8,729 nucleotides of DNA from Candidatus Nanopelagicales bacterium (GCA_025455985.1 JALOLM010000067.1:1-8729), one strand, 5' to 3'; positions 1 through 6,985 are shown, numbered from the stretch's first letter. The notes: generated by a model not told the origin, from the letters alone. Translations and numbers: made by a program.

Positions 1-31
1 AGACGAGCCCGGCGATGACGACCAGCTTCAC
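1..31 (-). CDS. mraY: MraY (phospho-MurNAc-pentapeptide translocase), N-terminal 10 codons only
   Basis: Only the start is in the window: a GTG codon (29-31) followed by codons reading MKLVVIAGLV, then the left edge. The hydrophobic start fits the first membrane helix of MraY, which transfers phospho-MurNAc-pentapeptide from UDP to undecaprenyl phosphate to make lipid I at the inner face of the membrane. The GTG overlaps the murF stop by four bases (GTGA) and has a GGGAG Shine-Dalgarno (39-43 on the plus strand) seven bases upstream, so the start is well supported. The identity is inferred mainly from position, since murF is followed by mraY in most dcw clusters; ten residues are too few for a family call on their own. 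Confidence 0.72.
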   Translation of the reverse strand, partial: MKLVVIAGLV

Positions 32-1404
32 GAGTCGTCTCCCAGCAGGGCCGCGGCAACCCGCTCCAAGCCGACCGCCCGGGAGGCCTTGATCAGGACC
101 ACGTCGCCTGGCTCAAGTTCTGCTTCGAGCACCGCGATCGCCTCATCGACGTCGGCCACGGCCATGGATTCCTCACCCCAGGACCCTTCGTGCGCGGCAC
201 CCATATGGATGGGCCGGGCAGCATCTCCCACCGCCACCAGTCGGGAGATGTTCAAGCGGACACACAACCGCCCGATCGCGTCGTGCTCGGCGGCCGACGT
301 GGGTCCAAGTTCTCGCATCTCCCCCAGGATCGCCCAGGTACGACGGCCCTGGCCCATGGACGCCAGCGCACGCAGGCCGGCGGCAACCGACTCGGGATTG
401 GCGTTGTAGGCGTCGTTGATGATCACTACGCCGTCGGCACGCTCGTGGACCTCCATGCGCCAGCGGCTGTCGAGCGTGACTGCCTGCAGTGCGGCAGCTG
501 CTGTCTGGAAGTCCAGACCCAGCGCCACCGCAGCGGCGATGGCGGCGGCCATGTTGAGTCCCTGATGCTCACCGTGCAGTCCCGGCACGACATCGACGGA
601 CGTCCCCTCATGGACCACCGTCAGGTGCGGGATCCCAGCCACCAGATCCAGGGCCGTGATGCGTACGTCGGCATCCTGCGCACGGCCGAATGTCACCACG
701 CGTCCGGGCGCCTTAGCCGACATCGCGCGCACCCGTGGGTCGTCGGCGTTGAGCACCGCCACCCCCGCTGCATCGAGAGCCGTGACGATCTCGGACTTGG
801 CCAACGCGACGCCGTCCTGGCTGCCGAACTCGCTCAAGTGCGCATGGCCGACGTTCAGCACCATTGCCACATCAGGAGGTGTGATGCCGCACAGGTACTG
901 AATGTGGCCCGTGCCCCGAGCCCCCATCTCAGCGACGAGGTACCGCGTCTGCTGGGTCACTTCGAACACGGTTCTGGGCAGGCCCAGCTCGTTGTTGAAC
1001 GATCCCTGAGGCGCAACGGTCGGTCCGAAGCCGGAAAGCACCACTCGCAGAAGATCCTTGGTGCTGGTCTTTCCCGACGACCCCGTGAGCGCGATGACCT
1101 CAAGATCCGGGCACCTGTCGATGACGGCCCGGGCCAGTCGGCCGGCAGCCACCACCGTGTCGGCCACCTCGATCCGTGGCCCCTTCGTGGAGCGACTGAC
1201 GAGGGCGGCCATCGCCCCGGCAGCCAGCGCGGCGTCGACGTGGTCATGGCCGTCGTGAGTCTCGCCGACCACTGCTACAAACAGGCTCGCCGGTGCGACC
1301 TCACGGGAGTCGGTCGTGACGGCGCTGATGGTCTCATCGGGGTCGGCGTCCAGCACTGTCCCCGCCACCGCTTGTGCCACTTCGGCCAGAGTCATCGAGA
1401 TCAT
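28..1404 (-). CDS. murF: MurF, UDP-MurNAc-tripeptide--D-alanyl-D-alanine ligase
   Basis: MurF is the cytoplasmic ATP-dependent ligase that adds the D-Ala-D-Ala dipeptide to UDP-MurNAc-tripeptide, the last soluble step before MraY. The 458-residue protein has the normal Mur ligase length and three-domain order. Visible motifs are the P-loop TGSSGKTSTKD (107-117), FNNELGLP (136-143), LAKSEI with K203 as the likely carbamylated lysine, DAYNANP (331-337), LGEMRELG (360-367) and KASR (439-442). The ATG at 1402-1404 overlaps the murE stop (ATGA). It gives a family-like MI.MT start but has no strong Shine-Dalgarno, so translation is probably coupled to murE. A second ATG three codons in is possible but has no better ribosome site. 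The stop overlaps the mraY GTG. No active-site motif appears damaged. Confidence 0.97.
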   Translation of the reverse strand: MISMTLAEVAQAVAGTVLDADPDETISAVTTDSREVAPASLFVAVVGETHDGHDHVDAALAAGAMAALVSRSTKGPRIEVADTVVAAGRLARAVIDRCPDLEVIALTGSSGKTSTKDLLRVVLSGFGPTVAPQGSFNNELGLPRTVFEVTQQTRYLVAEMGARGTGHIQYLCGITPPDVAMVLNVGHAHLSEFGSQDGVALAKSEIVTALDAAGVAVLNADDPRVRAMSAKAPGRVVTFGRAQDADVRITALDLVAGIPHLTVVHEGTSVDVVPGLHGEHQGLNMAAAIAAAVALGLDFQTAAAALQAVTLDSRWRMEVHERADGVVIINDAYNANPESVAAGLRALASMGQGRRTWAILGEMRELGPTSAAEHDAIGRLCVRLNISRLVAVGDAARPIHMGAAHEGSWGEESMAVADVDEAIAVLEAELEPGDVVLIKASRAVGLERVAAALLGDDS

Positions 1405-2918
1405 GATGCGCCGTCCAGTGCCGCGCGTGCCACCAACCTGTCGTCGAACGGATGCGTCACCCCGGCGACCTCCTGACCCGTTTCGTGTCCTTTGCCGAGG
1501 ATCATCACGCAGTCCTCGGCAGTTGCTGCCGCGATCGCCTCCCGGATGGCCATGCCGCGATCACCGACCTCCCGGACATCCGCGCCCGCCACCTCGCGTG
1601 CGCCGCCCAGGACCGCGGCCCGGATCGCAGCGGGGGACTCCGAACGGGGATTGTCGTCGGTAACGATCACGTGGTCGGAACACTGGGCGGCCATCCGGCC
1701 CATGACCGGCCGCTTACCGGCATCCCGGTCACCGCCACAACCCAGCACACACCAGATTTTGCCTTGTGTCAGCGGCCGAACGGCCAGCAGTGCGCGTTCG
1801 ACGGCGTCAGGGGTGTGAGCGTAGTCGACAATCACGGCCGGTTCGTCCGCATTGTCCGCTGTGACCACCTCCATCCGGCCAGGCACCCCGGCGAAGGCAG
1901 CCAACGCCTCGGCCGCGTCCGGCGGCTCAATTCCCGCACAGACCAGCATCGCCAAGGCACACAGGGCGTTGGCGACGTTGAACGTGCCGGGCGAGCCGAC
2001 CCGGACCTCCACGCTGCCTGCAGGGTGAACCGCGCGAAACCGCGAACCCCGGGCTTGGGCCTCGATGTCAGTGGCAGTCCACTGTGCGTCCGGCGACAGC
2101 CCGTAGGTGATCACCGGAACCGCCGCTGACGTTGCGAGTTCCCGGCCCCACTGATCGTCGACGTTCACGACCCCGATCCGGGACCGCGCTGGTGTGAACA
2201 GTGAGGCTTTCGCCTCGAAGTAGTCGCGCATGGAGTCATGGAAATCGAGGTGGTCCGGACTCAGATTCGTGAATGCCGCCACGTCGAACACCACACCGTC
2301 AACCCGTCCGAGCGCCAGCGCGTGGCTGGAGACCTCCATGGCCACACTGTGCATACCCTCGGCCACCATCAGGGCCAACAGCGCCTGGACATCCGGGGCC
2401 TCTGGAGTAGTGCGGGCAGTCGGTAGGCGGCGGCCGGCGATGAAGGTACCTGTCGTGCCGATCAGTCCGGCTGGTGCGCCAAGGGCCTCCAGCGCCGCTG
2501 CGAGCATGTATGTCACGGTCGTCTTGCCGTTCGTCCCGGTGATCCCGAATGTCCGCAGGGACTCCGCCGGGTGGTCGTACACCAGCGCGCTGACCTCGCC
2601 GAGGACCCCTCGCGGGTCGTCGCAGACCAGTACCGGCACCTCTGCGGTGGCCATCATCTGCGCACCGGAGGGATCAGTCATCACCGCTGCCGCACCGGCG
2701 GCCACTGCCTGGTCGGCGAACCGTCCGCCGTGAGTCCGAGCCCCTGGAAGCGCAGCGTAGAGATCACCCGGCCGCACCGCCATCGAGTTCAGCGTGACAC
2801 CCGTCACCGCGCCTGCCACAGGCGGCACCCCGAGGGCCCGGCAGATCAACGCCAGTGCCACCGGCGCTGTGGATTCCCTGGAGTAGGCCTGGCCGGAACC
2901 GGACACAGCCGCATTCAC
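1401..2918 (-). CDS. murE: MurE, UDP-MurNAc-L-Ala-D-Glu--meso-diaminopimelate ligase
   Basis: MurE is the cytoplasmic ATP-dependent ligase that adds the third stem-peptide residue to UDP-MurNAc-L-Ala-D-Glu. The 505-residue protein shows the P-loop GTNGKTT (128-134), TTPEAPD (170-176), EVSSHAL (195-201), the YFEAK motif with probable carbamylated K237, YAHTPDA (366-372), GGDRDAGKRP (395-404), DDNPRSE (421-427) and GKGHE (475-479). The DNPR tetrapeptide with R425 is the known signature for meso-diaminopimelate; lysine-adding enzymes differ there. This predicts DAP-type peptidoglycan. The start is GTG (2916-2918), overlapping the ftsI stop as GTGA. No good Shine-Dalgarno precedes it, so it is likely translated by reinitiation after ftsI. 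About 20 weakly conserved N-terminal residues precede the first domain, so the exact start is less certain than the identity. Confidence 0.97.
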   Translation of the reverse strand: MNAAVSGSGQAYSRESTAPVALALICRALGVPPVAGAVTGVTLNSMAVRPGDLYAALPGARTHGGRFADQAVAAGAAAVMTDPSGAQMMATAEVPVLVCDDPRGVLGEVSALVYDHPAESLRTFGITGTNGKTTVTYMLAAALEALGAPAGLIGTTGTFIAGRRLPTARTTPEAPDVQALLALMVAEGMHSVAMEVSSHALALGRVDGVVFDVAAFTNLSPDHLDFHDSMRDYFEAKASLFTPARSRIGVVNVDDQWGRELATSAAVPVITYGLSPDAQWTATDIEAQARGSRFRAVHPAGSVEVRVGSPGTFNVANALCALAMLVCAGIEPPDAAEALAAFAGVPGRMEVVTADNADEPAVIVDYAHTPDAVERALLAVRPLTQGKIWCVLGCGGDRDAGKRPVMGRMAAQCSDHVIVTDDNPRSESPAAIRAAVLGGAREVAGADVREVGDRGMAIREAIAAATAEDCVMILGKGHETGQEVAGVTHPFDDRLVARAALDGAS

Positions 2919-4717
2919 TGCCCGAGATCGGTGGAGAAGATCGGCATCTGCGGCGACTCCTTGCCCGTGGGCGGCACGTTCATGGCCTGCAGCCCGTGCA
3001 CCATCACCTCGCGGAAGACCGGGCCGCCGGTCAGACCGCCGTAGCGGGACTTCTTCGGGTTCTGCACGATGACTCCCACGACCAGCTTGGGATCGTCGGC
3101 CGGCGCCACCCCGATGAAGGACGCCGTCACCGAGTTGTCATAGCACCCACAGGCATCGTTGATCCGGTAGGCGGTGCCCGTCTTTCCTGCCACCCGGTAG
3201 CCGGGGATGGCGGCCATCTGCGCGGTCCCCTCCTCACCGACGACCTGCTCCATCATCCGCATCGTCTGTTTGGCCGCCTGCTCGTCGACCACCTGGATCC
3301 CCTCGGGGGCCTGTGCGGGTTGGACCGCCCCCTCGGGGCTGATGTAGTTCTTGATCAACGTGGACGGCATCCGCACGCCGTCGTTCGCGATTGTCGCAAA
3401 GACCGACGTCGCCTGGATGGCATTCACCGAGAGGCCCTGGCCGAAGGCGATGGTCGGGAACGACGTGGGCGACCACTCGGATGGTGGTGGAACGTAGCCG
3501 TCCGACTCGCCGGGGAATTGCAGACCGGTCGGCTCCCCCACCCCGAACTTCTTGATGTAGTCGTAGAGCTTGTCGCCGCCGATCAACTCCGCCGCCTCGA
3601 TCGTGCCCGTGTTGGCTGACTTGGCGAGGATCCCGGCGAGGGTCAACTGGTAGGTCGGATGGGCATCGTGGTTCCGGAACGTGCTGCCCCCGCGGGTGAA
3701 GCTGTAGGGAACCGTGAAGACCGTGCGCGGCGTTGCTGCCCGCTCGTTGAGCACGGCCGCCATGGTCATCACCTTGCTGGTGGATCCGGGCTCGAACACC
3801 TCGGTCAACGCACGGTTGTTGCGGTTGGCGTCATTTGCCTGACCCGGGAAGTTGGGGTTCATGGTCGGGACCGAGGCCAGGGCTTTGATCTCACCGGTCG
3901 TCGGGTCGATCGCCACCACGGTGCCACTGTCCGCGTCGACCTCCTTGACCCGCTGCTCGATCGCGCGCTGAGCGACCCATTGGAGGTCGGAGTCGATGGT
4001 CAACTGCACGGAGGTGCCGGGCACCGGCTCGCGTTCGCGTTCGGACCCGGTGGGGATCTGGCGACCGCCGAGGCCGCTCTCGAAGATCTTCTGGCCGTCC
4101 TGCCCGCGCAGTTCCTTGTCGAGGCCGTATTCGAGGCCGGCCCCTGCTTCACCGTCCTCGCGCACGTAGCCCAGGATGTTCGCGGCCAGCTCCCCGGAGG
4201 GGTAGAAGCGTTTGGTCGTGCGCTGGCCGAAGACACCGCGCAGATCCAGCGATGACACCGCGTCCCAGGTCTCAGGAGTGACCTGCTTGGCGAGGTACAC
4301 GAAGTGCTTGTCCGTGGTCAGCGTCGCGACGATCTGTTCCTTGGGGAGGTTCAGGATCGGCGCGAGGTAGTCGGCCGTCGCGTCCTTGTCCGTCACCAGA
4401 CGGGGATCGGCCGTCACATCGACGGCCTGCACCGACTCAGCCAACGGACGCATCTTGTCGTCGTAGATGGCCCCTCGGGCTGCCGGCAGGGTCACGACCG
4501 CCGTGCGGTCGGCGACGGCCTCCTCCGCACGGCCGGACCGGTTGAGCAACTGCAAGTCGACAAGGCGAGCTGTGAAGATCGTCAACACGAAAGCGACACC
4601 CAGGGCCAGCAGGCGCAGCCGCTTCGACGGGTCACCCGGCGAGTACGTGCGAGCGGGTCCGTCGCCGCCACCGTCGAGCCATCCCTTCAGGCCCGGCGGT
4701 CTGGTGGATGTGCTCAC
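2915..4717 (-). CDS. ftsI: FtsI / PbpB, septal class B penicillin-binding protein (transpeptidase)
   Basis: This is the septum-specific peptidoglycan D,D-transpeptidase, anchored in the membrane with its catalytic domain outside. The 600 residues show a basic cytoplasmic tail, one membrane segment (about 34-52), a PBP dimerisation domain with the RGAIYD motif (81-86), and a C-terminal transpeptidase domain. The three active-site motifs are intact: STSK (nucleophile S312, K315), SAN (367-369) and KTG (512-514). I see no C-terminal PASTA domain; the protein ends shortly after the transpeptidase fold. An insertion right after KTGTA holds two cysteines (C523, C525). The GTG start at 4715-4717 has an AGGA Shine-Dalgarno (plus strand 4725-4728) seven bases upstream. 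It lies 42 nt after the ftsL-like gene, and its stop overlaps the murE start. It should act with the upstream FtsL-like protein in the divisome and is a target of beta-lactams. Confidence 0.96.
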   Translation of the reverse strand: MSTSTRPPGLKGWLDGGGDGPARTYSPGDPSKRLRLLALGVAFVLTIFTARLVDLQLLNRSGRAEEAVADRTAVVTLPAARGAIYDDKMRPLAESVQAVDVTADPRLVTDKDATADYLAPILNLPKEQIVATLTTDKHFVYLAKQVTPETWDAVSSLDLRGVFGQRTTKRFYPSGELAANILGYVREDGEAGAGLEYGLDKELRGQDGQKIFESGLGGRQIPTGSEREREPVPGTSVQLTIDSDLQWVAQRAIEQRVKEVDADSGTVVAIDPTTGEIKALASVPTMNPNFPGQANDANRNNRALTEVFEPGSTSKVMTMAAVLNERAATPRTVFTVPYSFTRGGSTFRNHDAHPTYQLTLAGILAKSANTGTIEAAELIGGDKLYDYIKKFGVGEPTGLQFPGESDGYVPPPSEWSPTSFPTIAFGQGLSVNAIQATSVFATIANDGVRMPSTLIKNYISPEGAVQPAQAPEGIQVVDEQAAKQTMRMMEQVVGEEGTAQMAAIPGYRVAGKTGTAYRINDACGCYDNSVTASFIGVAPADDPKLVVGVIVQNPKKSRYGGLTGGPVFREVMVHGLQAMNVPPTGKESPQMPIFSTDLGQ

Positions 4718-4759
4718 TGTCGATTCCTGGTGGTCGAGGGTTCCGGATGGGTGTGCGGG

Positions 4760-5344
4760 TCAACGACCCGTGATACCCAAGGGTTGCTCAGTATCCGTTC
4801 CGGGTGTGGTTGCCACGCCGGGCGATGGTGCTACGGGCACCGGTTCGGCAGGGGTCGTGGCCGCCGGTGCAGGTGCCGTGGCGGCTGGGTCAGGTGAAGG
4901 CACAACCCCCGGTGTCACCGGTGCGACCGTTGTGGACAACTGCCCGGTCACCGGGTCGATCGGCGCCCCGGCCGGGAACGCCTCGCCGAGGATCTGGCCG
5001 TCGGACAGCCGGATGAACACCGGCGTAGCGGCGGCCACCAGGCCCAGGTCCTTGGCGCGCTTGGCCAACGTCACCGGCGAGGACGCATTCTGGATCTGGG
5101 TTCGCAGAAGCTGCTCGCGCTGGGCCAGGTCCGCAGTTTGAATGCGCAACTCGTGAACGCGGAAACTGCCCTTGGCCAAGGCGGTGTTGAGTACCAGGAG
5201 GACCAGCAGACCCAGACTCATCACCGCGACGGAGCCGATCACGAAGGCGCTGGAACTCATCACTCCGGTACGGCTGGCCCGGGCGGCCGGCGCCGTGCGT
5301 TTGAGTACCGTGCGGCGCGAACCCGCGTGGGGTACGACCGTCAT
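4760..5344 (-). CDS. ftsL: FtsL-like septum-formation membrane protein
   Basis: The 194-residue bitopic membrane protein sits exactly where actinobacterial ftsL lies, between rsmH and ftsI. It has a basic cytoplasmic N-terminus (1-27), one strong membrane helix (about 33-55), then a short coiled-coil-like stretch (about 60-88), the usual FtsL/DivIC layout for binding partner divisome proteins outside the membrane. After about residue 125 comes a tail of roughly 65 residues rich in proline, alanine and threonine, which is unlikely to fold. The ATG at 5342-5344 overlaps the rsmH stop (ATGA) and has a GGGAGG Shine-Dalgarno (plus 5349-5354) four bases upstream, so I reject a longer in-frame start at 5458 that would lie inside rsmH. 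FtsL sequences diverge strongly, so the name rests on architecture and position rather than on conserved residues. Confidence 0.85.
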   Translation of the reverse strand: MTVVPHAGSRRTVLKRTAPAARASRTGVMSSSAFVIGSVAVMSLGLLVLLVLNTALAKGSFRVHELRIQTADLAQREQLLRTQIQNASSPVTLAKRAKDLGLVAAATPVFIRLSDGQILGEAFPAGAPIDPVTGQLSTTVAPVTPGVVPSPDPAATAPAPAATTPAEPVPVAPSPGVATTPGTDTEQPLGITGR

Positions 5345-6288
5345 GATGCCTCCCGCAATTTCTCGGCTGCCCGAATCCGGACCGAACGCGCCCGCGGATT
5401 CACCGCTATCTCCTGCTCCGACGCTACCTCCGATCCGCGGGTAATCAGCCGAAGCCAAGGCCGCGAGTCGGCAGGGATGACCGGAAGGCCGGCCGGAGCA
5501 GAATGCTCAGCCCCGCGCCTCAGGGCCTGCTTGACCATTTTGTCCTCCAACGAGTGATAACTGAGCACGACGATCCGTCCGCCAGGACGCAGTCGCCGCA
5601 GGGCCTGTGGAAGCGCGGCGGCCAGGCTGGCCAATTCGCCGTTGACCTCGATCCGGATCGCCTGGAACGTCCGTTTGGCGGGGTGCCCTTTGCGACGGGC
5701 TGCCGCCGGCACACCTGCTTCGACCGCGGCAACCAGATCGTCACTGGTCCGCAGCGGACGCCGGGCCACAATCTCCCTGGCGATCCGCCGGGCGAACCGC
5801 TCCTCTCCGTACTCCCACAGCACCCGTGCCAGGTCGGACTGGGAGTAGGTGTTGAGCACCTCGTCTGCGGTGAGTTCGGCGTCGGTGTCCATCCGCATGT
5901 CCAGCGGCGCGGTGCGGGAGTAGGCGAAACCCCGATCGGGTTCATCGATCTGCATGCTGGACACGCCGAGGTCGAAGAGCACCGCATCCACACGATCGAT
6001 ATGCAGATCGTCAAGGACCTCGGACATCTGGTCGTAACGGGCGTGCACCACACGTGCCCTATCCTTAAATCCCCCCAGGCGCTCCGTGGCCGCCGCCACA
6101 GCCTGCGGATCCCGGTCGAGGCCCACAACCTGCGCATTCGGGAAACGCTGCAGGACCGCGGCGCTGTGGCCACCGAGGCCGGTGGTCGCGTCCACCATGA
6201 CTGTCTCCTGATCGCCGGGGGTGAGCAGAACGGGGGTGAGTAGTTCGAGCACGCGGGGTAACGCCACGGGTACATGGCGCTGTTCCAT
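5341..6288 (-). CDS. rsmH: RsmH (MraW), 16S rRNA (cytosine-1402-N4)-methyltransferase
   Basis: RsmH uses S-adenosylmethionine to methylate N4 of C1402 in 16S rRNA, in the ribosomal P site. The 315-residue length is typical. Motifs seen are the SAM-binding DATTGLGGHS (33-42), DLGVSS (106-111), DRGFAYS (118-124), MRMD (131-134), YGEER (160-164), HPAKRTFQAIRIEVN (202-216), VLSYHSLEDK (241-250) and the C-terminal NPRARS (298-303). The ATG at 6286-6288 is chosen because CAGGAG (plus 6295-6300) lies six bases upstream and the protein then begins at the usual HVPV region. The reading frame stays open upstream to an ATG at 6426, but that would place a structured RNA leader inside the gene. The stop overlaps the ftsL start (ATGA). 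It is the second gene of the operon after mraZ; in E. coli overproduced RsmH opposes MraZ. Confidence 0.97.
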   Translation of the reverse strand: MEQRHVPVALPRVLELLTPVLLTPGDQETVMVDATTGLGGHSAAVLQRFPNAQVVGLDRDPQAVAAATERLGGFKDRARVVHARYDQMSEVLDDLHIDRVDAVLFDLGVSSMQIDEPDRGFAYSRTAPLDMRMDTDAELTADEVLNTYSQSDLARVLWEYGEERFARRIAREIVARRPLRTSDDLVAAVEAGVPAAARRKGHPAKRTFQAIRIEVNGELASLAAALPQALRRLRPGGRIVVLSYHSLEDKMVKQALRRGAEHSAPAGLPVIPADSRPWLRLITRGSEVASEQEIAVNPRARSVRIRAAEKLREAS

Positions 6289-6456
6289 CGCGTTCTCCTG
6301 GGGGTCGGGCCTCTGCGTCGAGGTCCCCGTCCGCGCGGGATGCGGATGGGGCCATCGTGGGTCCGGGGAAGTGATCCACGATGCCGGTGCGTCTTGAGCA
6401 CCGGTGTTGCGTCGGCCGGGGGCCACAGCGCAGGGGTGTCGGGTGGGGCTGGGACA
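6289..6456 (-). ncRNA. Structured 5' leader of rsmH, probable mraW RNA cis-regulatory element
   Basis: This 168-nt stretch between the mraZ stop and the rsmH start has no gene of its own, but its transcript folds into adjacent hairpins. Hairpin A (6384-6404) has a perfect 7-bp stem CCGGTGC/GCACCGG with loop UCAAGAC. Hairpin B (6353-6383) has a perfect 8-bp stem CATCGTGG/CCACGATG with a 15-nt loop. Hairpin C (6325-6351) has a 5-bp stem, one mismatch, then 4 G-C pairs, with a 7-nt loop. A weak hairpin D lies at 6310-6323. Established knowledge: a 'mraW RNA' motif is described in Actinobacteria, a hairpin with a highly conserved terminal loop upstream of mraW in operons with ftsI, murE and murF. 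The position matches exactly and hairpin A is the best match in form. I could not check the loop against the model. No U-run follows, so a simple terminator is unlikely. Confidence 0.62.
6295..6300 (-). promoter_or_regulatory. rsmH ribosome binding site
   Basis: CAGGAG on the minus strand, six bases before the ATG at 6288. It is the feature that fixes the rsmH start over the longer in-frame ATG at 6426, which lies in the hairpin leader. Confidence 0.85.
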
Positions 6457-6888
6457 TCAGAAGAGGCCAGGGACCACCTCCTCGGACAGCGTTGCGAACT
6501 GGTCGTCCTGCGTGCGCAAGTACTCCTGCCAGGCCTGCTCGTCCCAGATCTCCACGGTGTTGTGATTGCCGACCACGACACACTCGCGATCGAGACCGGC
6601 GTACTCGCGCAAGGAGGGCGGCACCGTGATGCGCCCCTGCTTGTCCGGCACTTGATCGAAGGCACTGGAGAACAGGACTCGGGAGTACGCACGCACCGCC
6701 GCGTTGGACTGGGACGCCTCACGAACACGCGCTGCGGCAGCCTCGAACTCCCCGATCGGCCACAGCACCAACGACCGGTCCTGTCCCTTCGTGAGGACAA
6801 CACCCTCGGACAGCCCGGGGCGGAACTTCGCCGGCAGGATGACGCGGCCCTTGTCGTCGACCTTGGGGGTGTGCGTGCCCAGGAACAT
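6457..6888 (-). CDS. mraZ: MraZ, AbrB-fold transcriptional regulator of the dcw operon
   Basis: MraZ is a DNA-binding regulator that forms ring-shaped oligomers and, in E. coli, represses its own operon by binding short repeats upstream of mraZ. The 143-residue protein has two tandem SpoVT/AbrB-type half-domains: the first with the DKGR core (12-15, VDDKGRVILPAKFR region) and the second with DKQGRITVP (82-90). Both signature motifs are intact and the length is the usual one. The ATG at 6886-6888 gives the classic MFLGTH start. It has a strong GGGAGGT Shine-Dalgarno (plus 6894-6900) five bases away, whereas the adjacent upstream GTG (6889-6891) would sit only two bases from it. Four 10-bp-spaced repeats lie 33 to 68 bases upstream and are its likely operator. 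It is the first gene of the dcw transcription unit and is followed by the rsmH leader. Confidence 0.96.
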   Translation of the reverse strand: MFLGTHTPKVDDKGRVILPAKFRPGLSEGVVLTKGQDRSLVLWPIGEFEAAAARVREASQSNAAVRAYSRVLFSSAFDQVPDKQGRITVPPSLREYAGLDRECVVVGNHNTVEIWDEQAWQEYLRTQDDQFATLSEEVVPGLF

Positions 6889-6893
6889 CACGC

Positions 6894-6900
6894 ACCTCCC
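6894..6900 (-). promoter_or_regulatory. mraZ ribosome binding site
   Basis: GGGAGGT on the minus strand, close to the ideal anti-Shine-Dalgarno match, five bases before the ATG at 6888. The spacing favours ATG over the overlapping GTG directly upstream. Confidence 0.88.
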
Positions 6901-6920
6901 TTCCATCGGCAACCTCGGAG

Positions 6921-6956
6921 CCCCACAGTACTCCACTTCCCTCCACTAAGCACCAC
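6921..6956 (-). promoter_or_regulatory. Array of four direct repeats, probable MraZ operator boxes
   Basis: Read on the minus strand the repeats are GTGGTG (6951-6956), GTGGAG (6941-6946), GTGGAG (6931-6936) and GTGGGG (6921-6926). They share the consensus GTGGNG and start exactly 10 bp apart, one DNA turn, with unconserved 4-base spacers. The pattern stops abruptly on both sides. Established knowledge: MraZ of E. coli binds direct TGGGN repeats separated by 5 bp (also a 10-bp period) upstream of mraZ, and MraZ of other bacteria binds GTG-containing repeats at the same place. The location just upstream of mraZ and the matching period make autoregulation by MraZ the best reading. Which promoter they control is not clear from the sequence. 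Confidence 0.8.
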
Positions 6957-6985
6957 TGAACGCCAAGATTCTCCCCGAGTCACCC

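Noticed and set aside
190..1476. Long plus-strand open frame of 428 codons
   Set aside because: It is the antisense shadow of murF in high-GC DNA; the translation is rich in H, R and G with no domain, while the minus strand carries all MurF motifs.
2855..3619. Plus-strand open frame of 254 codons opposite ftsI
   Set aside because: Antisense to the FtsI transpeptidase domain whose active-site motifs are intact; the translation has no recognisable features.
5345..5458. Longer in-frame start for the FtsL-like protein
   Set aside because: It would overlap rsmH by more than 100 bases; the ATG at 5344 has a GGGAGG site and the typical ATGA overlap.
5520..6803. Minus-strand open frame of 427 codons spanning mraZ and rsmH in another frame
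   Set aside because: Both mraZ and rsmH have complete conserved motifs in different frames; this one is R/P/S-rich chance reading.
6889..6936. Longer in-frame start for MraZ
   Set aside because: MFLGTH is the conserved family start and has the strong Shine-Dalgarno; the extension would run over the MraZ boxes.
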